Shown here piece by piece: positions 57,207-64,000 of a DNA stretch of 64,000 bases. Source of the DNA: Pseudopithomyces maydicus (Eukaryota > Ascomycota > Dothideomycetes > Pleosporales > Didymosphaeriaceae); assembly GCA_026873275.1 (NCBI GenBank), contig JANTUC010000014.1, forward strand, positions 930,001 through 994,000, given 5' to 3'. How positions within the stretch are numbered: the stretch's first letter is position 1; each line of letters begins with the position of its first letter. Below the pieces are notes generated by a model. That model was not told the DNA's origin. It was given only the letters and a program-made list of their open reading frames with translations, and made no database searches. A program made the position numbers and the translations under genes.

Positions 57207-57879
57207 GAATGATCACTGTGTACGTAAACTAACACGCAAATGGGTAAAAAGTCCTCGACCCGGGCGAGTGGAAGGTTCCAAAGTTTGGAATCTCTACGCG
57301 CGTTCTAGTGAGGGAGACTGTCAGGTCACCGTTGTTGTTAACGTCCACTCGCTGCGCTGGTTTTCCCACCGAGATGCGGGGGCGACGCCGCGGTCAGCCG
57401 AAAGAGGTGGAGATTGCATGTCACATGACATGGTGTTAACTTTGAACCCTGCGTGGGTCTAACTTTATATCCGGGGCTGGAACGTGGCTGGCCATCCATG
57501 TTCCAGACTGGATCGATTGGAGAGGGAGAGGAAAGGAGGAGAAACTTGTCCTGTGTCTGCGCAAAAGTCATCCGAAGTTCGCCCTCAACTGCACAAGATA
57601 GATCAACTGTTACGAGGTGTGCACACGCGTCTCGGATGCCTTCAATATCTATTGGACCACGGTGTACTGTACAGTGACATCGTAAATCCGAGTCCGCCTG
57701 GACGCTCAGCCTCCACCATAGTGTGACAATGTGGCTGAGCGCAATGGACGGCGATTTAAGTAGTCTATCGCAGAAGTGAAACGACAAGAAAGAGTACGTT
57801 CAAGCGTCAAGATTAGTCTATAGATAGTGTATCTATCACCAGCACATTGTCCATCGGGTATCAATCATCAGCCACTACC
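57207..57879. promoter_or_regulatory. Divergent promoter region, nitrilase and 57880 gene
   Basis: The 673 bp separate divergent starts. ORFs on both strands lack motifs. Nothing specific is seen. Confidence 0.35.
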
Positions 57880-58480
57880 ATGGCCACCGCAATCTCCAAA
57901 GAGCAAGAAGCCCGAGCTGAGGCTTCGGCAGCCCCTACCGCAGAGTAAGTCGCCCGACCCCGTTGAGCTCATAGACCATGTATGCAACCCTCTCCCCGCA
58001 GACTGGGTTGACGATTATAGCGCCCCACCCACCTACACCGACCGACCCACTGCGACTCAGCACTCTCTAGCCGCCGCTGTCGGCGCCGACATGGCGAGCT
58101 TGCAAACCGGCGACCCAAAGGAAATGATATCGGTCCCAATGATACACAGCACCCAGACCACGAACCTGAAGAAGCTATTCTCCAAGAATAGGAAACAGGT
58201 CTCGCATTCCGTCATCGTGCGGAAGATGCCCCGGGAGTGGTACCTGAAGCACTATGCGAAAGATGCAGAGGGCAAGTACATCGGGACAGAGGCCCCTGCC
58301 GTGGATGCAGGCCTGGTTTTCGTGCCGTCGAAGAGCACGCCGCAGGATCTGTTGGAGCAGGTGCACAAGGTTGCGTTTGGGAAACAGCATTATGCGATGG
58401 ATTTTTCGAGTGGGATTGGGATGATTGCTGGGGTGGGAGATGGTCTGGCGTTGACGAGTGGGCCTCCGAAGTCGAAGTAA
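57880..58480 (+). CDS. Conserved hypothetical protein, N-terminal structure unclear
   Basis: The well-supported part runs from about 58002 to 58480: PADWVDDYSAPPTYTDRP, then VSHSVIVRKMPREWYLKHYA, and a C terminus rich in Gly (GIGMIAGVGDGLALTSG). A likely first exon, 57880-57944 (MATAISKEQEARAEAS), ends at a good GTAAGT donor, and a good acceptor lies at 58000-58001, but these two do not join in frame. Either bases are missing in exon 1, or splicing or the start differs. No known domain. Probably cytosolic. Confidence 0.65.
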
Positions 58481-58570
58481 CTGTGGATGATTATATGTAT
58501 TCTTCTTCTATTCTTTTTTTTCTGGAATTACATGCATCCTGCGAGATGGGGTCCAGCCTTGCCACGCAGC

Positions 58571-60030
58571 TTAAGCATGTTTCTCTATATCGAATTCTAG
58601 TTCCTGCCGATGCGCCGTGATAACCGTGCGGTTGCCGTTCCAGATGGATGGGCTGGAAAGCCTCGCCTCATCAAGTTGTGCAATCGGCAATGCGTTGGAT
58701 GGAAGAGCTGTTAGGTTCCTCGTGCTGCTGGACTGGCTCGTCGTCTCGTCTTTGTCTTCGGCAACGTCGGTCGTAGTGCTGACTCTTATGGTTCCCATGG
58801 GAACATCTTCCACTTCCCAAGTACTGCCTTCGTACTTTGTAGTGAGCGAGTTCTCAGGGCTCATTTTTCCGTATCCATGCTGTTGCCCTTTGTTCGAACG
58901 TTGATTTGATTCGTAGCCGTATTTACTTGATTGGTTCGAGGAAATGTTGAAGTAGCGCTTGAAGAAGCCTTTCAGGGCCGGTGCACAAGCACAGATGACT
59001 CCCAGTTGAGCTTCAAGCGTCGTCCAGATCCAGCCGTACCAGGCGTACCATGTAATGTCATAGGTGTAGTAGTACACATAGGTAGCGTAGTAAGCCCTCA
59101 TGACACCGCACACGCATGTCCTAATTTGGGTTAGCTAGAGCACAATCAGTCATGATCAATGACTTACAAAAGACCAAGGCCAAAAATCCCACACAAGGCT
59201 GCCTTTTGTCGGCGAGAGATTTGAAGATTCCAGATGAGCACGACCGGTAGTGCGCAAAGAAAGAAGTCCTGCAATGTGCTGATGATCACAACAACAACGA
59301 TTTGAGCGGCCTCGTTGTGGCATTTCAGTTCATGAGTCAGCCTCCACTGAATATCAAAATAGTGCCAGTATCCCTCAATCGGCGAACAGGAGAAGACGAT
59401 TGTCAACGTGAATACTAAAAAGTAAGCGGCGACGAAGGCGATTGAACCCCAAATCCAATATACGAAGGTCTTCGTTATGGATCCCTTCGCTATACGTTTG
59501 TAAAAGTAGAGGATGGAGATCTTGATCAGACTGGTGCAAGCCAAATATCCGATCTCAATGGCCAAGATAGCCTGTCTCGTCGTTATCAATGTCTCGGGAG
59601 TCTGGTCCCAGGCATGCCACTGGTATCCGTAGCGTCGGCAGGCTGTACGACAGTGAGCAACATGGATTCGAGATATAGACAAGTGCTTACCAAGAACGAC
59701 TGCGATAGTAGATGCGATGAGCGGGACCATAGCTGCTGTCATGATCCAGTCGTCTACTCCCGCGTTCTTCGTCGCCACCACTCTTGCCCACATGCGAGCC
59801 ATGTATACAAGGATGGAAAGACATAAAACAACAATAACGAGGATTGGTCCTCCATCGCCGTGTGTTTCGGGATTGATATGGTTCGGTGCCGGCCCTTGTT
59901 CGTTAGCAAGTTTGTTCATAAAAGCTCATGGGAAACACTTACAATTAACGACAACCTCTGCTGGTGGTATCAGCCCACCTCCTCGACGAAACAGGTTTGC
60001 ATGCCTCTTCAGTCCTTCCACATTAGCCAT
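58571..60030 (-). CDS. Pth11-like seven-helix integral membrane protein (rhodopsin-fold domain)
   Basis: Four exons: 59943-60030, 59691-59894, 59168-59642, 58571-59120; 438 residues in one frame. Seven membrane helices are visible, including ILVIVVLCLSILVYMARMWA, ILAIEIGYLACTSLIKISIL, AFVAAYFLVFTLTIVFSC and VVVVIISTLQDFFLCALPVV. The conserved family stretch is R-x-x-x-R around YMARMWARVV, and ISILYFYKRI. The C-terminal tail after helix 7 (GFFKRYFNIS) is long, Ser-rich and cytosolic. There is no N-terminal CFEM domain, so it belongs to the CFEM-less class. Such proteins may act as surface receptors; ligand unknown. It is intact. Confidence 0.88.
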
Positions 60031-62339
60031 GTTGCAATGGCAGAGGGTGGTTAGCAATACGCAAGCGACAACAACAAGAAAGTCGGCGCAGCTACACCGC
60101 ATTCATATCTATGGCACGGGATGGCTTTAAGTCGCTCACCTCGCCGGATATCCCTGTCCCGACATGCATCATGTCAATGCATGCAAGGCAAACTTTCTCT
60201 CCTAAGTACCGTAGATCCCCCAGGGATTCTGAAAGGGTCTAGGGCCATTCCTCGAACGTGGTGATTTCTTACGGCTTAGAGGCGAAGGCCAATCGAGACT
60301 CGGCGAGTAAAGGCTTAGAGTTTGACACTGTGAAGGCCTCTGTCTTTAGCATAGTTTCAGGTAGGAAAGCCGAACTAGTAACGAGCTAGATCCCATAAGA
60401 CGGTGCACAAGCTGCATTATTGCCACGCGAGCGGGACCCCCAGCAAACGTCTTTACTGACATCGCAGACAGCTGGGTCCAGAGTGGATGCCAACTGGGGA
60501 TTGGGGATAAACATGTAACGCTCGCTTAGAACCATTGAGATATCTGTGCAAGTCTGTTAACAGTTGGACTGGCGAATTCCAAAATGTTTGTCTCGTTTGC
60601 ACGTGCCATAGCGCAAGTTGGTGTCACTCGTTCACTATCTATCTAGCTCTCTTTCTTCCATCTTTTCAGAACACCTGTGAGCGTTGTCCCCAGGTGACTT
60701 GCATGCCCCGCTGTTCTGCTGTCGAGCGAGTCAGGTAAGCTAAGCGGGTCATGTCCATCACTCCTGTAATCCTTGCAGACTACAGAGCCGCGCGAACACG
60801 TTATGGTCACGAACGACGGGTCGCTCATGGCGATCTTGCCGTAGCGAAGGATAGCGTGCAACGAGAGTTTCATCCGTCCTCACTTCTCCTAAATCATGAC
60901 GACCTAACCATATAGCCCAGCTGCTCTGCAGATTGTGATTGACTGGATATACGTCGGAGCCTTGTTCCGGGTCGGTAGAAGACTACGTGCCGTGATGCCA
61001 AGCGACTATCCTCTCATCACTGCATCTTCTTTCCGGGATCGTCTCGCACTAAGTCGAAGAAAATCTTTTGAAGATCCCGCTGCAGGTTCCGGGCCGATGC
61101 GCAACCTGCCGACATCATGCGATTTCTGGCTGGGAAACCACTGAAAATGGCGGTTTTGTCTGAGAAAGGGTGAGACCCACATGGTGCACAGGCCATTATG
61201 CTAAACCTTGGAGTCGTCACCTCGACATGTGGGTCCGTCCGTTGCAGCCTCACACCTGTTGACACCTGACTCCCCAGAGCTTCGATCATATCTTAGGACA
61301 ATTACCAGTCCGTTGGGGCATGTGTTTTTGAATTCAATCACGACACTACACTCTTTCTAAAAGGAAACAGAAGTGCATGTGATCTTTGTTCTCATTACCT
61401 ACGCGCGTAGCAATCCACCTGGGCGTGATCACAAACTACTCGTCTTAGCTGCATAAATGGGTCTTCGGAAGACGCACCCGTTGGTGCTTTTGCGCCGTCG
61501 GGTGGCGTGAGCATTGCATCTTCTACATCTGGGTTTCGGTTTGCACGCTACCACCATAGCGTACCGCGCCTCTACTCTGTCCCCTGAATATCCCAAGTCT
61601 TATAGCATTCTAAGAGCATGGGTTAAATATCAATAGTCGTCGATTGCCGAAACGTGCAAACTGTCACCACGTGGATGCTGTTAGATCTCTTGGCCCACGC
61701 GACATGACTTTTACCCTGGAGTATAAACCTACGTTCTTATGCCCGTGTCCTTCCTATTCCATGTTTGTCGTTTGTTTTATTTTGTGCATGCGCTGGTGCG
61801 CGGATACACTCATTCCCGTCAATTCGCTTCGTTAGATCTGCTGATGTCGCGATATTTTGTTTAGTCAGTCATTCAACTATTGTCGTGAGGACCTAAACAA
61901 ATATTGCGTTTAGCCAAATGCCGCCAACATTGAAAGCGTTGGGTAGCTTCATGGAAGAAATGTTCGATCATTCCGCGCACGACTGTTCCCCTTGAGATTC
62001 ATCCTGCTGTAGAATCATGGATCATGAATCATCCTTATAATAACATTGATACGATATGAATCTATGAAAACGTGGAGATGACGATGAGCGCGTCTTAATC
62101 CCAACTTGAACAAAAACAGCGAGGTGTTATCTCCGAAGCGTCCCTCCCCCACTCGATATCCCGCATATACAGACTACTGGAAACAAGAAGCCTTGCACTG
62201 TTAGTACGTCCTGTCATGCGTGGACCTCAGTCATACGCATTCCATTAGGTCACTCCGAACGATGAAAAGAAACCCCATTACGATCCGGCATAATCATTAC
62301 TAAACCACGGAAGAGTTCGAGTTTCACTGTCTACATGCC
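60031..62339. other. Intergenic, 2309 bp
   Basis: No ORF here has a recognisable motif, a spliceable partner or a signal peptide that I trust. The longest is about 90 codons (61017-61289, minus). The right half is AT-rich. It may contain long UTRs of the flanking genes. Confidence 0.45.
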
Positions 62340-63071
62340 TCATATGCAGATGTCATCAAAGCCCGACAAATCTTGTCCCTGAAGGGTTTTCCTATTTGAC
62401 GTCGTATTTGATGACTTCGATCCAACTTTTGCTTTCAATCGTAACGGACTAGGCACTGGAGATGAGGCCTCGCGCGCGTCTGACAGTGATGAATTAGAAT
62501 GTGACGACCAAGAATCCGTTGGTTTGCTCGTATGCGATTTTTTCGTCGATGATGTAGCAGGCGACTTCAATTTTGGTTGTTTCATAGTCACCGCTTGAGC
62601 TTGGACTACTTGGCCCATATCAAGAGAAGGAGTACGATATGGCGAGTCTAATTGCTGTTCCTTTTGCGGGGAGAACACGGAGCGTGAAAGCTCACGATTG
62701 TATTGGTGCTCTATTTGTTGTGCGTGGTACGGTGGCTTTCCTTCAGTGTACGTAGGCTGTGGTGGTGAGACGGGCTGAGAAAAATGTTGAGCCCCCCGAT
62801 GCGGTTGATGCTGCCCTCCATACACCATTGGTGGCTGTTGGTGCATCGGTTGCTGCCATTGAGGCACTTGTTGAGTTGGGTTCGAGATCGGCGGCCTTTG
62901 TTGGATTTGCATCTCGATATCTTCCTGTCGTTTTACGATTCTACCGAGACCACAACATCTCCTCTTCCATGCCCAAAACGCGCCAGCTCCTCCAAACAGA
63001 ATTGCAAAAAAGACAACAGCGGTAACAGCAAATCCCATTATGGTTGATCGAAAAAGAGATTCTGCCTTCAA
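62340..63071 (-). CDS. Gln-rich single-pass membrane protein
   Basis: Single exon, 243 residues. A membrane helix near the N terminus (TAVVFFAILFGGAGAFWAW) is followed by a basic Cys pair (KRRCCGLG, possible palmitoylation), a Gln/Pro-rich region (PQWQQPMHQQPPMVYGGQHQ) and a Ser-rich tail ending FDDICI. A second Met at 63035 (MGFAVTAV) is a possible start. No enzymatic motif. The helix-then-disordered-tail layout is common for fungal plasma-membrane scaffold or sensor tails; a 5' exon encoding an outer domain might lie upstream but I see no convincing one. Confidence 0.6.
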   Translation of the reverse strand: MKAESLFRSTIMGFAVTAVVFFAILFGGAGAFWAWKRRCCGLGRIVKRQEDIEMQIQQRPPISNPTQQVPQWQQPMHQQPPMVYGGQHQPHRGAQHFSQPVSPPQPTYTEGKPPYHAQQIEHQYNRELSRSVFSPQKEQQLDSPYRTPSLDMGQVVQAQAVTMKQPKLKSPATSSTKKSHTSKPTDSWSSHSNSSLSDAREASSPVPSPLRLKAKVGSKSSNTTSNRKTLQGQDLSGFDDICI

Positions 63072-64000
63072 GGATAAGAGGAGATATGTGTGAGTTCTGT
63101 ATATTCAGAAATCGTGCAGTGAAGACCTAGGTTCCGCTAAAACAGACAAGGACTTCTGTCCAGATATGAAGAATAGGTTTGTTGATTGTGATGTGACGCG
63201 GGGTGAGTAAGATCGCACTGTCGAGTCTGTAGGAATATGAAGAGGTGAGCAATTAGGAAAAGAATAATAGCTTTATACCATCAAGACCTGTGTTATCGAA
63301 GGAGATTTTGCTTATTGGGTATCACACACACTCTCCTTCAACGGCGCGCATCACAAACTTTTACAATTTACATTCTTCTCTCCCCTCCATGCTCTGGCAT
63401 TGCTATTCACGTTCTCTATATAATCTTCAATTATGATGTGAATAATATATATGGCCATTATTCGTGTTAATTCGAAACAGCATGAGTAGTCCAAAGTATT
63501 CGCCACTATCTGCTACCTTGCACGAAACATTTCCCCTCCTGTATCTGGGTGTAATTCCCACGAAAGACCATCTCTTTTTAGTCTCAAAAAAATTAACATT
63601 TAAAAACTATGGTACAAGTTGGGAATATGCGCTTCACACACTACCGCTCCTGTGAAAATTGTCTAGATGTGAATTTTTGCTTCACCACCCCTCGCTCTTG
63701 AATCCTCATTGCGAATATGAGGTTGTACCTTTCAAACCCCGGTCTTGAATTTTGGGTCAGACATTGTCTTTTCCCAAAGTGCTACGCCATATGGCAAAGC
63801 ATGAAGATGTCGCCTGCAGGATCTGTGAACTCGAAGCTCTGAATACATCCATGTCTAATTACTAATCAGGATAATCAGGATATGCAGAAGAATCAAGAGG
63901 GGTGACAGAGTTTTATCCTACCAAGTATTTGCACTTAGTCAACTCATACCCAGCTACTGCTTCTTCAAAACACAAGACATAACACATGCAGAGGAATAAG
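63072..64000. other. Intergenic, 929 bp to right edge
   Basis: AT-rich with no convincing ORF. It should include the promoter of the 62340 gene. Confidence 0.4.

Noticed and set aside
61017..61289. 90-codon minus-strand ORF in the 2.3-kb intergenic region
   Set aside because: No motif or supporting splice structure is visible.

Overview
The window is nuclear DNA of a filamentous ascomycete (Pezizomycotina). The evidence is dense intron-bearing genes on both strands, short GT-AG introns of about 48-100 bp, and a typical fungal gene set: Sch9 kinase, SAGA Ada2, eIF3g, Akr1, Mss51, Pth11-like receptor, LysM protein beside a class-C GH18 chitinase, and an NLR with patatin and ankyrin domains. 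Gene content and protein style suggest Dothideomycetes, probably Pleosporales; that placement is inference.

Layout. 1-9.5 kb is housekeeping: the 5' part of glucose-6-phosphate isomerase (cut by the left edge), the AGC kinase SCH9, ADA2, and two conserved but unnamed disordered proteins. 9.9-14.4 kb is one large four-exon patatin-NACHT-ankyrin NLR gene. 15-21.4 kb holds AFG1, AKR1, a small 2EXR/F-box-like gene and eIF3g. 22.6-25.4 kb has an NmrA-like protein and a P450 tail to tail. 26.4 kb has a conserved unknown. 27.3-35.4 kb is a divergent chitin locus: a seven-exon, multi-LysM secreted protein and a fifteen-exon killer-toxin-like GH18 chitinase that is broken. 36.6-46.4 kb has a small secreted Gly/Glu-repeat protein, an alpha-glucoside-type MFS transporter, MSS51, a cysteine-rich single-pass membrane protein and a class II aldolase/adducin protein. 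46.4-48.5 kb is AT-rich and gene-poor. 49.3-54.4 kb carries three minus-strand single-pass membrane proteins in a row. 54.8-63.1 kb has a CUE-domain protein, a nitrilase, an unknown, a Pth11-like seven-helix protein and a Gln-rich membrane protein.

Main observation. At least eleven otherwise intact genes here, including ones expected to be essential (eIF3g, ADA2), are interrupted by a frameshift that always corresponds to one missing base, nearly always in a run of 4-5 G or C. Adding one base per site makes every gene's total coding length an exact multiple of three. This looks like systematic homopolymer under-calling in the assembly, so these genes should not be called pseudogenes from this sequence alone. 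One lesion does not fit that pattern: the GH18 chitinase has a TAA stop exactly where the family carries its catalytic glutamate. That substitution is the best candidate for real biology.

Coordinates of introns were read by hand from splice signals and checked by reading-frame continuity; no alignment or search was run.
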